Shown here piece after piece: positions 18,783 to 27,204 of a stretch of 64,000 nucleotides of DNA. A program made the translations under genes and the position numbers. The notes beneath the pieces are model-generated. The model was not told the DNA's origin. It searched no databases and saw only the letters and a program-made list of their open reading frames with translations. Source of the DNA: Pseudoxanthomonas sp. Root65 (GTDB taxonomy: Bacteria; Pseudomonadota; Gammaproteobacteria; Xanthomonadales; Xanthomonadaceae); the NCBI RefSeq assembly GCF_001427635.1, contig NZ_LMHA01000001.1:2145133-2209132 (forward strand), written 5' to 3'. Every line of letters starts with the position of its first letter. The first letter of the stretch is position 1.

Positions 18783-20534
18783 ATGCGTACCCATTTCTGC
18801 GGCCTCGTCGACGAGGCCATGACCGGCCAGACCGTGACCCTGTGCGGCTGGACCGACGTTGCCCGCAACCTCGGCGGCGTCTGCTTCATCGACCTGCGCG
18901 ACCACGAGGGCATCGTGCAGGTCACCGTCGAACCCGACAACGCCGAGGTGTTCGCGGTCGCGGCCGGGCTCGGATACGAGGACGTGCTGCAGGTCGAAGG
19001 CGTGGTGCGCGCCCGCCATGCGGTGAACGACAAGATCCGCACCGGCAAGGTGGAAGTGATCGCCACCCGCATCACCGTGCTCAACAAGGCCGAGCCACTG
19101 CCGTTCCACCACCACGAGAACCCGGGCGAGGACATCCGCCTGAAGTATCGCTACCTGGACCTGCGCAGCGCCGACATGCAGCGCAAGCAGCGCACCCGCA
19201 TCCGCTTGGTGCAGGCGCTGCGCCGCTGGCTGGACGCGCGCGGCTTCCAGGACATCGAAACGCCGATCCTGACCAAGGCCACGCCGGAAGGCGCGCGCGA
19301 TTTCCTGGTGCCGGCGCGCATGCATCCGGGCGAGTTCTACGCGCTGCCGCAGTCGCCGCAGCTGTTCAAGCAGATCCTGATGGTGGCCGGCTTCGACCGT
19401 TACTACCAGATCGCGCGCTGCTTCCGCGACGAGGCGCTGCGCGCCGACCGCCAGCTGGAATTCACCCAGCTCGACATGGAGTTCGCCTTCGTGCGCGAGC
19501 GCGACGTGCAGGACGCCGTGGAAGGCATGATCCGCGACATCTTCAAGGACGTGATGGATGTCGAACTCGACGCCCCGTTCCCGCGCCTGACCTGGGCCGA
19601 GGCGATGCGTCGCTACGGGTCGGACAAGCCCGACCTGCGCATCGGCCTGGAACTGGTCGATGTGGCCGAGCTGGTGAAGACCAGCGAGTTCGCCGTGTTC
19701 ACCGCCGCCGCCAACGATCCGGATGGCCGCGTGGTGGCGCTGCGCATTCCCGGCGGTGCGTCGCTGAGCCGCAAGCAGATCGACGAGTACGCCGCGCACG
19801 CCGCCAAGTACGGCGCCAAGGGCCTGGCCTACATCAAGATCGACGAGGCCGGCGCGGTCAGTTCGCCGATCCAGAAGTTCTTCGCCGAAGACGCCTTCGC
19901 CGCGCTGCTCGCGCATGTCGGCGCCGGCAACGGCGACATCGTGTTCTTCGGTGCGGGCGCCTACACCAAGACCAGCGATTTCATGGGCGCGGTTCGGCTG
20001 AAGGCCGGCAAGGATTTCGGCCTGGTGCAGGAAGGCTGGAAGCCGCTGTGGGTCACCGACTTCCCGATGTTCGAGTGGGACGATGAGGCGCAGCGCTACG
20101 TCGCCCTGCATCACCCCTTCACCGCGCCGGCGGTGGACGACATCGCCGACCTGCGCGCCAATGCCAAGACGGCGGTGTCGCGCGGCTACGACATGGTGTT
20201 GAACGGCAACGAGATCGGTGGCGGTTCCATCCGTATCCACCGTCCCGAGATGCAGAGCGCGGTGTTCGAGCTGCTCGGCATCGGCGCGGAAGAGGCGGAA
20301 GCGAAGTTCGGCTTCCTGCTGGATGCGCTGCGCTTCGGCGCGCCGCCGCACGGTGGCATCGCGTTCGGCATCGACCGCATCGCCGCGCTGATGGCGGGCA
20401 CCGAGTCGATCCGCGACGTCATCCCGTTCCCGAAGACCACCAGCGCGCAGTGCCTGATGACCGGCGCGCCGTCGCCGATTCCGGACGAGCAACTGGCGGA
20501 AGTGCATATCCAAGTTCGACCGAAGAAAGACTGA
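18783..20534 (+). CDS. aspS: Aspartyl-tRNA synthetase
   Basis: A 583-residue class II synthetase. The N-terminal OB-fold anticodon-binding domain ([12 protein letters not shown]) is followed by the catalytic core with motif 1/2 stretches ([55 protein letters not shown]), the bacterial GAD insertion (about 285-425) and motif 3 ([13 protein letters not shown]). It charges tRNA-Asp in the cytoplasm. Leu at position 30 resembles the discriminating E. coli enzyme, but this alone does not settle whether it also charges tRNA-Asn. The start at 18783 ([11 protein letters not shown]) is homologous to E. coli AspRS. Fourteen bases separate it from the next gene. Confidence 0.98.
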   Translation: MRTHFCGLVDEAMTGQTVTLCGWTDVARNLGGVCFIDLRDHEGIVQVTVEPDNAEVFAVAAGLGYEDVLQVEGVVRARHAVNDKIRTGKVEVIATRITVLNKAEPLPFHHHENPGEDIRLKYRYLDLRSADMQRKQRTRIRLVQALRRWLDARGFQDIETPILTKATPEGARDFLVPARMHPGEFYALPQSPQLFKQILMVAGFDRYYQIARCFRDEALRADRQLEFTQLDMEFAFVRERDVQDAVEGMIRDIFKDVMDVELDAPFPRLTWAEAMRRYGSDKPDLRIGLELVDVAELVKTSEFAVFTAAANDPDGRVVALRIPGGASLSRKQIDEYAAHAAKYGAKGLAYIKIDEAGAVSSPIQKFFAEDAFAALLAHVGAGNGDIVFFGAGAYTKTSDFMGAVRLKAGKDFGLVQEGWKPLWVTDFPMFEWDDEAQRYVALHHPFTAPAVDDIADLRANAKTAVSRGYDMVLNGNEIGGGSIRIHRPEMQSAVFELLGIGAEEAEAKFGFLLDALRFGAPPHGGIAFGIDRIAALMAGTESIRDVIPFPKTTSAQCLMTGAPSPIPDEQLAEVHIQVRPKKD

Positions 20535-20548
20535 GAGAGAAACACGCA

Positions 20549-20848
20549 ATGACGGAATACGCTTTTTCGCTGGAGTGGGAACGGCTGGGCAATGAAGGCG
20601 CCGATGCGGCGCTGGTGACCGAGCGCGCGCGCGTGTTCGGTGGCTGGCTGGTGCGTGTCGGCACGTCGCCGGCGGCGATGGCGGTGACCTTCGTGCCGGA
20701 CGGCCAGGGCCGCTGGGACGGCGAGGACTTCGGCGAAGACGATTACGAAGAAGACGAAGAAGAGTACGAAGAGGAAGAAGACGAGGACGCCGACGAGGAA
20801 GACGAGGCGGACGACGACGAAGACGAAGAGGAAGACGAGGACGCGTGA
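20549..20848 (+). CDS. Small protein with a long acidic tail
   Basis: A 99-residue protein. Residues 1-57 look folded (MTEYAFSLEWERLG, GGWLVRVGTSPAAMAVTFVPD). Residues 58-99 are almost only Asp and Glu. It is transcribed with aspS (14 bases upstream) and overlaps the GNAT gene by four bases (GTGA), so the three are probably one operon. Acidic tails can mimic nucleic acid or bind basic proteins; that is speculation here. I do not recognise the folded part. Confidence 0.78.
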   Translation: MTEYAFSLEWERLGNEGADAALVTERARVFGGWLVRVGTSPAAMAVTFVPDGQGRWDGEDFGEDDYEEDEEEYEEEEDEDADEEDEADDDEDEEEDEDA

Positions 20849-21372
20849 GCGTGCGGATCCGCCGTGCCACCGTCGATGACGCCAGCCTCCTGTCCGAGCT
20901 GGCGTCGCGCACGTTCACCGAGACCTTCGGTCATCTGTATCCGGCCGAAGACCTGTCCGCATTCCTCGCCGACGCCTACGAGGTGGGCAAGCAGCGGACC
21001 ATCCTTTCTCACCCGGACTACGCGGTGTGGCTGCTGGAAGACGACGGCGTGGCCGTGGGTCATGCCGCCGCGGGGCCCTGCGGATTGCCGCATCCGGACG
21101 TGCAGGCGGGCGATGGCGAGCTGAAGCGGCTGTATGTGCTGGCGTCGCACCAGAACGGTGGCTGGGGCGGGAAGCTGTTCGGCGAGGTCGAACGCTGGCT
21201 GTTGCGGGATGGGCCGCGGACGCTGTGGATCGGGGTGTGGTCGGAGAATGCCGGGGCGCAGCGGTTCTATGCGCGGCAGGGATTCGTGCGGGTGGGGGAG
21301 TACACGTTTCCGGTGGGGAAGACGCTGGATGATGAGTTCATCCTGCGGCGGGATGCGTCGGCTGCCGGTTGA
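20845..21372 (+). CDS. GNAT family N-acetyltransferase
   Basis: A 175-residue GNAT enzyme that would transfer an acetyl group from acetyl-CoA to an amine. Visible features are IRRATVDDASLLSEL at the N-terminus, the central ELKRLYVLASHQNGGWGGKL, which corresponds to motif A with a modified acetyl-CoA loop, and ENAGAQRFYARQGFVRVGEY in motif B. The GTG start overlaps the stop of the acidic protein gene as GTGA, indicating translational coupling. The substrate is unknown. Confidence 0.87.
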   Translation: MSVRIRRATVDDASLLSELASRTFTETFGHLYPAEDLSAFLADAYEVGKQRTILSHPDYAVWLLEDDGVAVGHAAAGPCGLPHPDVQAGDGELKRLYVLASHQNGGWGGKLFGEVERWLLRDGPRTLWIGVWSENAGAQRFYARQGFVRVGEYTFPVGKTLDDEFILRRDASAAG

Positions 21373-21479
21373 TGTAAGGGCTTCCGCTGGCCCTGCGGGT
21401 CGCGCCCCCGCAGCAAGCCACGATGTCTCCCAGCTTCGCGCTTGAGAGGCGAGGCTTCCGCTAGCCCTTCGGGCCAGCG

Positions 21480-21624
21480 GGTGACTTTTCTTTGTTGGCG
21501 CAAAGAAAAGTCACCAAAAGAAAGCGCCTTCCCCGACGAAGCAATCCCATGATTCGATTGCTATCGGGATTTTCCGACTCGCCTTCCTGGCGAGGCGGAA
21601 AACGGCGGACATCCTTGTCCGCCG
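21480..21624 (-). repeat. Structured repeat, copy A (three hairpins, GGA loops on minus strand)
   Basis: Hairpin 1 is a perfect 15-pair stem, GGTGACTTTTCTTTG (21480-21494) and CAAAGAAAAGTCACC (21501-21515). Hairpin 2 pairs TTTTCCG (21570-21576) with CGGAAAA (21596-21602) around CTCGCC/GGCGAG. Hairpin 3 pairs CGGCGGAC (21603-21610) with GTCCGCCG (21617-21624). Read on the minus strand the apices of hairpins 2 and 3 are CAGGAAG and ACAAGGATGT. It sits between the convergent GNAT and hydrolase genes. The two copies at 46.3-46.8 kb share the plan with different stem sequences. No protein-coding gene is credible here. Confidence 0.8.
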
Positions 21625-21685
21625 CCCTCCGGGTCGGGTGGGCTCGCTGGCGCATTGGGGTGGCCAAGTAAGGGCCGAATAACTG

Positions 21686-21800
21686 CCGTCATCCCCGCGA
21701 AGGCGGGGACCCAGCGACTTCAATGAATTGAAAGCAAGGGCACTGGGCTCACGCCTGATCAGACGTGCGTCTGTTGAAAGCCGGGGGAATGGCGGCCGAA
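21686..21800. repeat. Composite dispersed repeat
   Basis: An inverted copy of the CTGGGTCCC unit (21686-21714) is followed by CCAGCGACTTCAA..TTGAAAGCAAGGGCACTGG and then CCTGATCAGACG and TTGAAAGCCG. The element at 56838-56950 has the same parts, but with its middle block in the opposite orientation. The remainder of the 505-base gap upstream holds structured repeat copy A and nothing else recognised. Confidence 0.65.
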
Positions 21801-21837
21801 AGCCGAGTGGTTCGGAGGGTCCTGACGATCAAAAGCG

Positions 21838-21859
21838 AACGGCCGCAGATGCGGCCGTT
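21838..21859 (-). terminator. Terminator of the ohr-hydrolase transcript
   Basis: AACGGCCGC (21838-21846) and GCGGCCGTT (21851-21859) form a nine-pair stem with a four-base loop. On the minus strand it is followed by CGCTTTTG. It begins 18 bases after the hydrolase stop codon. Confidence 0.75.
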
Positions 21860-21877
21860 GCTGTTTGCGGGGTGTAC

Positions 21878-22819
21878 TTACTTCTGCAGGAAGGTCAGCA
21901 GGTCCTGGTTGACGCGGTCCTTGTGGGTGTCCGTCAGGCCGTGCGGTGCGCCGGGGTAGATGAGCAGTTGGGCGTTCTTGATCAGCGCGGCGGAGGCCTT
22001 GCCGGAGGCGTCGATGGGGACGATCTGGTCGTCGTCGCCATGGATCACCAGGGTGGGGATGTCGAACTTCTTCAGGTCGCCGCGGAAGTCGGTGGCCGAG
22101 AACGCTGCGATCGAGTCGTAGGTGTTCTTGTGGCCGGCCTGCATGCCCTGCGCCCACCAGCTGTCGATCAGGCCCTGCGAGACCTTCGCGCCGGGGCGGT
22201 TGAAGCCGTAGAACGGGCCCGAGGCGATGTCCAGGTAGAGCTGCGAGCGGTTCGCCAGCGAGCCGTTGCGGATGCCGTCGAAGACTTCGATCGGCAGGCC
22301 GCCCGGGTTGTCGGCGGTCTTCAGCATCAGCGGCGGGACGGCGCTGATCAGCACGGCTTTCTTCACCCGGTCGGTACCGTGACGGCCGATGTAGCGCGCC
22401 ACTTCGCCGCCGCCGGTGGAGAAGCCGACCGCAGTGACGTCCTTCAGGTCCAGCGTGTTGATCACGGTGGCCAGGTCGTCGGCGTAGTGGTCCATGTCGT
22501 TGCCGTCCCAGGGCTGGCTGGAGCGGCCGTGGCCGCGGCGGTCGTGGGCGATCACGCGGTAGCCCTTGGAGGCCAGGAAGATCATCTGCGATTCCCAGCT
22601 GTCCGAGGACAGCGGCCAGCCGTGGCTGAAGGTGACGACCGGGCCGTTCTTCGGGCCCCAGTCCTTGTAGTAGAGCTGCACGCCGTCGGCCGTGGTGAGG
22701 GTGCTGGCGGTGCGTTCGACGGCGACCGGCGCGGTCGCCGGTGCGGCATGGGCGCTGAGGCTGGCCTGGGTGGCGACGGCCAGCACGGTGGTGGCGAGGG
22801 TACGGGTGAGGATGTTCAT
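21878..22819 (-). CDS. Exported alpha/beta hydrolase (non-heme haloperoxidase type)
   Basis: A 313-residue hydrolase with a Sec signal peptide (about residues 1-25, ending LSAHA), so probably periplasmic. The catalytic triad is visible: S134 in GFSTGGG, an Asp in HGDDDQIV (262-264) and H293 in GAPHGL. It resembles cofactor-free haloperoxidases and arylesterases, which are perhydrolases or esterases, usually without a signal peptide. It lies 41 bases downstream of ohr on the same strand, and both are divergent from an AraC regulator, which suggests a role in an oxidative or organic-peroxide response. A terminator follows at 21838-21859. Confidence 0.88.
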   Translation of the reverse strand: MNILTRTLATTVLAVATQASLSAHAAPATAPVAVERTASTLTTADGVQLYYKDWGPKNGPVVTFSHGWPLSSDSWESQMIFLASKGYRVIAHDRRGHGRSSQPWDGNDMDHYADDLATVINTLDLKDVTAVGFSTGGGEVARYIGRHGTDRVKKAVLISAVPPLMLKTADNPGGLPIEVFDGIRNGSLANRSQLYLDIASGPFYGFNRPGAKVSQGLIDSWWAQGMQAGHKNTYDSIAAFSATDFRGDLKKFDIPTLVIHGDDDQIVPIDASGKASAALIKNAQLLIYPGAPHGLTDTHKDRVNQDLLTFLQK

Positions 22820-22860
22820 GGTGTCGGTTCCTGTAGCAAGGCGTGGGTCAGGAAGGGGAG

Positions 22861-23289
22861 TCAGTCGGCGATCACCAGCGTCACGTCGATATTGCCGCGC
22901 GTGGCGTTGGAGTACGGGCAGACGATGTGGGCGGCGTCGACGAGGGCTTGCAGCTGTTCGCGATCCACGCCCGGGGCGGCGATGGTCAGTTCGGCCTGGA
23001 TGCCGAAGCCGGTGGGGATCTGGCCGATGCCGACCTTGCCGGTGACGGTGGTGGTGGGGGGCAGCGCGACCTTCTGCTTGCCGGCGACGAACTTCAGCGC
23101 GCCGAGGAAGCAGGCCGAGTAGCCGGCGGCGAACAGCTGCTCCGGATTGGTGCCGTCGCCGCCGGCGCCGCCCAGCTCGCGCGGGGTGGACAGCTTGACG
23201 GCCAGCACGCCGTCGGACGAGGTGGCCTGGCCTTCGCGGCCGCCGGAGGCGGTGGCGGTGGCGGTGTAGAGGATCTTTTCGATGGACAT
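22861..23289 (-). CDS. ohr: Organic hydroperoxide resistance protein Ohr
   Basis: A 142-residue OsmC/Ohr-fold thiol peroxidase. The two reactive cysteines are C60 ([12 protein letters not shown]) and C124 ([15 protein letters not shown]), with the active-site Arg in SGGREGQA; the length and C-terminal NATRGNIDV are typical of Ohr. It reduces organic and fatty-acid hydroperoxides using lipoyl thiols. The open frame extends far upstream over the AraC gene, but ATG 23289 ([14 protein letters not shown]) is the conserved start. The hydrolase gene follows after 41 bases. Ohr is usually controlled by the MarR-type OhrR; here no OhrR is present and an AraC gene is divergent. Confidence 0.95.
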   Translation of the reverse strand: MSIEKILYTATATASGGREGQATSSDGVLAVKLSTPRELGGAGGDGTNPEQLFAAGYSACFLGALKFVAGKQKVALPPTTTVTGKVGIGQIPTGFGIQAELTIAAPGVDREQLQALVDAAHIVCPYSNATRGNIDVTLVIAD

Positions 23290-23385
23290 GGCGGTTTCCT
23301 TGGGTGGGTTCGGGGTGGTCCGGCGGGTGGCCGTCCGGTGAGGTGTACTTTGCGCGCTGCCGGGAGACGGTGGGTGATATAGAAT

Positions 23386-23403
23386 CCTGAAAACTTGATC
23401 AGG
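23386..23403. promoter_or_regulatory. Candidate regulator site between ohr and the araC-type gene
   Basis: CCTGA (23386-23390) and TCAGG (23399-23403) form an inverted repeat with an eight-base centre, just after a TATAGAAT box (23378-23385) and ending ten bases before the regulator ATG. It could be an autoregulatory site in the 123-base divergent region. Arms of five bases can arise by chance, so confidence is low. Confidence 0.3.
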
Positions 23404-23412
23404 AGTTCCGAT

Positions 23413-24240
23413 ATGGTCGACCGGCTTGCCGTCCTGCTGGAGCGTTTCTCGGTGACCGCGCAGGTGTTCCATGCGGGGGCGCTGTGCGGCATCAACACGC
23501 TGGAAGCGGAGCCCGGCGTCGGCCAGTTGCACCTGATCCAGCGTGGGCCACTGGAGGTGTTCCATGGCGCCACCTCGCTGCGCATCGATGCGCCCAGCCT
23601 GCTGCTCTACCCGCGTGCGCTGACCCACCGCTTCGTCAGCGACGACGCGCGCGGTGCCGACATGGCCTGCGCCAACGTGCGCTTCGAGGGCGGTGCGCAA
23701 AATCCGATAAGTGCCGCTTTGCCGGACGTGGTGTGCCTGCCGCTGGACAGGCTGCACGGTGCGCAGGACGTGTTGGCGCTGCTGTTCGAAGAAGCCTTCA
23801 CCCAGCGCTGCGGACGCACCGCGCTGGTCAACCGGCTGTTCGAGGTGGTGATGATCCAGGTGTTGCGCCAGTTGATGGAAACCGGCGACGTGAAAGGCGG
23901 CATGCTTGCGGGCCTGTCGCACCCGCGCCTGCGCAACGCGGTCGTGGCCATGCACGAAGCGCCGGCGAAGGAGTGGACGCTGGACGAACTGGCGCGGGTT
24001 GCGGGCATGTCGCGCAGTGTGTTCGCCACGCAGTTCCGCGAGGCGCTGGGGATCACGCCTGGGCAATACCTGCAGGGTTGGCGCGTGGGCCTGGCGCAGC
24101 AGGCGCTGCGGCACGGCAAGCCGCTGAAGGTGGTGGCGTCGGACGTGGGCTACGGCAGCGAGGCGGCGCTGTCGCGCGCCTTCAAGGCGCACAGCGGGTT
24201 GTCGCCGCGCGAGTGGAAGCGGCAGCAGGCCACGCAGTGA
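23413..24240 (+). CDS. AraC-family transcriptional regulator with cupin-type sensor
   Basis: A 275-residue regulator. Residues 1-170 form a cupin-like AraC-binding domain (Cupin_6 style: [48 protein letters not shown]). The C-terminal 100 residues hold two helix-turn-helix motifs ([21 protein letters not shown] and [20 protein letters not shown]). AGGAG lies seven bases before the ATG at 23413. Divergent placement suggests it controls ohr and the exported hydrolase. Relatives with this architecture often sit beside oxidoreductases or hydrolases and respond to reactive small molecules; the ligand here is unknown. Confidence 0.9.
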   Translation: MVDRLAVLLERFSVTAQVFHAGALCGINTLEAEPGVGQLHLIQRGPLEVFHGATSLRIDAPSLLLYPRALTHRFVSDDARGADMACANVRFEGGAQNPISAALPDVVCLPLDRLHGAQDVLALLFEEAFTQRCGRTALVNRLFEVVMIQVLRQLMETGDVKGGMLAGLSHPRLRNAVVAMHEAPAKEWTLDELARVAGMSRSVFATQFREALGITPGQYLQGWRVGLAQQALRHGKPLKVVASDVGYGSEAALSRAFKAHSGLSPREWKRQQATQ

Positions 24241-24283
24241 ACAGCGCTGGCATGGCGCTGCGACTTCGCCCACACTGCCGCGC

Positions 24284-24922
24284 ATGACGGATCCGCAAGA
24301 ACCCACGACGCGCGTCCTGCTCGTGCACGGCATCTGGAACGCGAAATCGTGGCTGACGCCGCTCGCACGCCGGCTGCGCCGTGAAGGCTTCGACGTAGAG
24401 GTGTTCGGTTATCCCAGCATCTTGGGCGGGCCGGAGCCGGCCATCGCGGCGCTGATCGAACGATTGCGGAGTTCGCCTCCGCTGCATCTCGTAGGCCACA
24501 GCCTGGGCGGTTTGATCGGCTTGGAAGCACTGCGCCGCGCGCCGGACCTGCCGGTACGGCGGATGGTCTGCCTAGGCTCGCCGCTGTGCGGCAGCCATGC
24601 CGCCCGCGGCCTGGGTCGGCGCCGGTGGACCGCGCCGGTGCTGGGTCGCAGCGGCGCGTTGCTGCAGGCGGGGTGTCCGCCCTGGAGCGGTGAGGTGCCG
24701 GTCGGCATGGTGGCCGGCAACGTGCCCCGCGGCCTTGGCCGGCTGTTCGCGCGCTTCGACGGCGAATCGGACGGCACGGTGGGGCTGGATGAAACCCGCT
24801 TGCCGGGGCTGGCGGCGCACTGCATCGTGCCGGCCAGCCATACCGGGCTGGTGTTCTCGCCCGCCGCCGCGCGCCAGGCCGCGCACTTCTTGCGCGATGG
24901 CCGTTTCCAGGTACAGGACTGA
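24284..24922 (+). CDS. Small alpha/beta hydrolase (lipase-like)
   Basis: A 212-residue cytoplasmic hydrolase without a signal peptide. It has VLLVHGIWN for the oxyanion region, the nucleophile elbow GHSLGG (Ser near residue 70), an Asp in GESDGTV and a His in ASHTGLVFS. It resembles PGAP1/lipase-like esterases that act on small acyl esters. It lies 43 bases after the AraC gene and 57 bases before yebC, whose promoter appears to start within the gap after its stop. The substrate is unknown. Confidence 0.8.
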   Translation: MTDPQEPTTRVLLVHGIWNAKSWLTPLARRLRREGFDVEVFGYPSILGGPEPAIAALIERLRSSPPLHLVGHSLGGLIGLEALRRAPDLPVRRMVCLGSPLCGSHAARGLGRRRWTAPVLGRSGALLQAGCPPWSGEVPVGMVAGNVPRGLGRLFARFDGESDGTVGLDETRLPGLAAHCIVPASHTGLVFSPAAARQAAHFLRDGRFQVQD

Positions 24923-24946
24923 CGGCTGCACGGGGGCGCGTATAAT
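24919..24946 (+). promoter_or_regulatory. Sigma-70 promoter before yebC
   Basis: A perfect TATAAT -10 lies at 24941-24946. A -35-like CTGACG (four of six to TTGACA) lies at 24919-24924 with a 16-base spacer. It is 33 bp upstream of the yebC ATG and probably starts the yebC-ruv transcript. Confidence 0.6.
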
Positions 24947-24979
24947 CCGCGCCCTTGTCAGTGCACTCCGGAAGTCACC

Positions 24980-25726
24980 ATGGGCAGAGGCCCGTCGATC
25001 GAAGCCCGCAAGAACGCCACCGACGCCAAGCGCGGCAAGATCTTCACCAAGATCATCCGCGAGATTGGCGTGGCGGCCCGCGCCGGCGGCGGCGAGCCGG
25101 CCAACAACCCGCGCCTGCGGGCGGCGGTGGACAAGGGCCTGTCGGCCAACATGTCGAAGGATGTCATCGAGCGCGCCATCAAGAAGGCGACTGGTGAGCT
25201 GGAAGGCGTGGTGTTCGAGGAGATCCGCTACGAAGGCTATGCGCCCGGCGGCGTCGCGGTGATCGTCGACTGCCTGACCGACAACCGTGTACGCACCGTG
25301 GCCGAAGTGCGCCATGCGTTCGGCAAGCATGGCGGCAACATGGGCACGGAAGGCTCGGTGGCCTTCATGTTCAAGCGCCTGGGCGTACTGAGCTACGCGC
25401 CGGGTGCCGACGATGCGTCATCCTTTGAAAGCCGGATCACCGAAGCCGCCATCGACGCCGGCGCCGATGACATCGTGGTCTATCCGGACGACGGCTCGAT
25501 CGACGTGGTCACCGCGCCCGACGCCTTCCAGGCCGTGAAGGACGCGATGACGGCCGCCGGCCTGGCGCCCGACCATGCCGAGATCACCTACCGCGCCGAC
25601 AACGACATCCACGTGGAGGGCGACACCGCCCTGCAGGTGAAGAAGCTGCTCGACATGCTGGAAGACCTGGACGACGTGCAGAACGTCTATTCCAACGCCG
25701 ATCTGGGCGCGGATGTGTATGCCTGA
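24980..25726 (+). CDS. yebC: YebC/PmpR-family DNA-binding / translation factor
   Basis: A 248-residue protein of the YebC family (TACO1-like). It begins [20 protein letters not shown] and carries the conserved [20 protein letters not shown] and [20 protein letters not shown]. Family members have been described as transcriptional regulators (PmpR) and recently as factors that help ribosomes through proline stretches. Position directly upstream of ruvC is conserved in gammaproteobacteria. A promoter with TATAAT lies 33 bp upstream. The gap to ruvC is occupied by an inverted repeat. Confidence 0.95.
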   Translation: MGRGPSIEARKNATDAKRGKIFTKIIREIGVAARAGGGEPANNPRLRAAVDKGLSANMSKDVIERAIKKATGELEGVVFEEIRYEGYAPGGVAVIVDCLTDNRVRTVAEVRHAFGKHGGNMGTEGSVAFMFKRLGVLSYAPGADDASSFESRITEAAIDAGADDIVVYPDDGSIDVVTAPDAFQAVKDAMTAAGLAPDHAEITYRADNDIHVEGDTALQVKKLLDMLEDLDDVQNVYSNADLGADVYA

Positions 25727-25731
25727 CGGCG

Positions 25732-25840
25732 GAGATTCGGGATTCGGGATTGGAGATTCGCAACAGCGTTCTCCCCCGGCCCTGATGTCGAGTCCTGTGT
25801 CCGCAGGTTTCGAATCCCGAATCACGAATCCCCAATCCCG
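25732..25840. repeat. GATTCGGG inverted repeat between yebC and ruvC
   Basis: Tandem GATTCGGGATTCGGGATT-type units at 25732-25760 face their reverse complement (CGAATCCCGAATC.. CCAATCCCG) at 25811-25840 across about 50 bases. It fills the whole yebC-ruvC gap and ends seven bases before the ruvC ATG, so it would place a long hairpin over the ruvC ribosome-binding region. The same family is inserted inside yoaA at 63314-63416. Confidence 0.85.
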
Positions 25841-25846
25841 GCTCCC

Positions 25847-26368
25847 ATGACCCGCATCCTCGGCATCGATCCCGGCTCGCAGCGCACCGGCATCGGCATC
25901 ATCGATGTCGACGCCGCCGGCAAGACCACGCATGTCTACCATGCGCCGCTGGTGCTGCTGGGCGAGGGCGATTTCCCGTTGCGCCTGCGTCGTCTGCTGG
26001 ATGGCCTGGGCGAGATCATCGCCATCTGGCAGCCGGACGAAGTGGCGATCGAGAAGGTGTTCATGGCCCGCAATCCCGATTCGGCGCTGAAACTGGGGCA
26101 GGCGCGTGGCGCCGCCATCAGTGCCGTGGTGCTGCGCGACCTGCCGGTGCACGAGTACGCCGCGACGCAGGTGAAGCTGGCCGTGGTCGGCCGTGGCAGC
26201 GCCGAGAAATCCCAGATCCAGCACATGGTCGGCCTGCTGCTCAACCTGCAGGGCAAACTGCAGGCCGACGCCGCCGACGCACTGGCCGTCGCCATCACTC
26301 ACGCGCACGTGCGCGCCACCGCCCAGCGGCTGGGCGTGGGTTCGCAACTGGCCTGGAGCAGGAAGTGA
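25847..26368 (+). CDS. ruvC: Holliday junction endonuclease RuvC
   Basis: A 173-residue resolvase that cleaves Holliday junctions held by RuvAB. The RNase-H-type acidic residues are visible: D8 in [12 protein letters not shown], a Glu in DEVAIEKVF, and the C-terminal acidic pair in [14 protein letters not shown]. The length is normal. The gene follows yebC, separated only by a GATTCGGG hairpin repeat, and precedes ruvA across 196 bases containing another repeat pair. Confidence 0.98.
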   Translation: MTRILGIDPGSQRTGIGIIDVDAAGKTTHVYHAPLVLLGEGDFPLRLRRLLDGLGEIIAIWQPDEVAIEKVFMARNPDSALKLGQARGAAISAVVLRDLPVHEYAATQVKLAVVGRGSAEKSQIQHMVGLLLNLQGKLQADAADALAVAITHAHVRATAQRLGVGSQLAWSRK

Positions 26369-26390
26369 TGGGGCGGCGGCCGCTGAGCGA

Positions 26391-26546
26391 GCCCCTCTCC
26401 CGGCGGGAGAGGGGTTGGGGAGAGGGCAGCCGGAGTCTGGATGGCACCCGATCCGTGTCGTTGGCCGCGTTCCGCTGTTCGCCGCTGCGAACTCTGTTCG
26501 GCCCTCATCCGGCGCGTTGCGCCACCTTCTCCCGGTGGGAGAAGGG
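26391..26546. repeat. Two CTCTCCC-family repeats between ruvC and ruvA
   Basis: GCCCCTCTCCC, a two-base turn, GGGAGAGGGG then TTGGGGAGAGGG lies at 26391-26428. A related unit in the opposite sense, GCCCTCATCCGGCGCG..CACCTTCTCCC..GGGAGAAGGG, lies at 26501-26546 and ends 18 bases before the ruvA ATG. Both can form hairpins. The family recurs four times around 46-47 kb. The 70 bases between them are unremarkable. Confidence 0.75.
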
Positions 26547-26564
26547 AAACGCAGGAGCTTTTCC

Positions 26565-27152
26565 ATGATCGGACGTCTGCGCGGCATCCTGGCGTACAAG
26601 TCGCCGCCCTGGCTGGTGATCGATGTCGGCGGCGTGGGTTACGAGCTGGAAGCGCCGATGAGCACGTTCTACGACCTGCCGGATGTCGGTCGCGAGGTGC
26701 TGCTGTTCACCCACTACGCGCAGAAGGAAGACAGCGTGTCGCTGTACGGTTTCCTGCGCGAGGGCGAGCGGCGGCTGTTCCGCGACGTGCAGAAGGTCAC
26801 CGGCATCGGCGCGAAGATCGCGCTGGCGGTGCTGTCCGGCGCCAGCGTGGACGAGTTCGCGCGCATGGTGCAGGCCGGCGACATCACCGCGCTGACGCGC
26901 ATCCCCGGCATCGGCAAGAAGACCGCCGAGCGCATGGTGGTGGAACTGCGCGACCGCGCGGCGGACCTGATGGGCACCGGCGTGGGCGGCATCACCGCGT
27001 TGCCGGCCGATCCGCAGTCCGAGGCCACCAGCGCGCTGCAGCAGTTGGGCTACAAGCCGGCCGAAGCCACCCGGATGGCGCGCGACGCCACCTCGCCCGG
27101 CGACGATGCGGCCACGATCATCCGCAAGGCGCTGCAGTCCGCGCTGCGCTGA
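26565..27152 (+). CDS. ruvA: Holliday junction branch-migration protein RuvA
   Basis: A 195-residue protein with the N-terminal OB fold ([26 protein letters not shown]), two helix-hairpin-helix motifs ([13 protein letters not shown] and [16 protein letters not shown]) and a C-terminal RuvB-binding domain. It binds the junction as a tetramer and recruits RuvB. AGGAG lies at 26553-26557 before the ATG at 26565. The open frame continues upstream through the repeats and is not used. kup follows after 52 bases, which separates ruvA from ruvB. Confidence 0.98.
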   Translation: MIGRLRGILAYKSPPWLVIDVGGVGYELEAPMSTFYDLPDVGREVLLFTHYAQKEDSVSLYGFLREGERRLFRDVQKVTGIGAKIALAVLSGASVDEFARMVQAGDITALTRIPGIGKKTAERMVVELRDRAADLMGTGVGGITALPADPQSEATSALQQLGYKPAEATRMARDATSPGDDAATIIRKALQSALR

Positions 27153-27204
27153 CCGTTGCCCTAGAGCATCCCTTCACTTTCCCAGCGCTACCCTGCCGGC
27201 CGCC

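Noticed and set aside
20743..21150. A minus-strand frame ending in a poly-serine tract
   Set aside because: The serines are the reverse complement of the Asp/Glu codons of the acidic-tail protein; there is no independent evidence of coding.
21461..21723. Short minus-strand frames over structured repeat copy A
   Set aside because: The sequence is explained by hairpins with compensatory changes between copies, not by codon conservation.
23395..24333. A long frame extending ohr upstream across the AraC gene
   Set aside because: Ohr proteins are about 140 residues and the conserved start is at 23289. The upstream part is antisense to a complete AraC regulator.
25732..25840. Considered as a CRISPR array because of regular GATTCGGG units
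   Set aside because: The units are contiguous and inverted rather than direct repeats separated by unique spacers, and no cas gene is present in the window.
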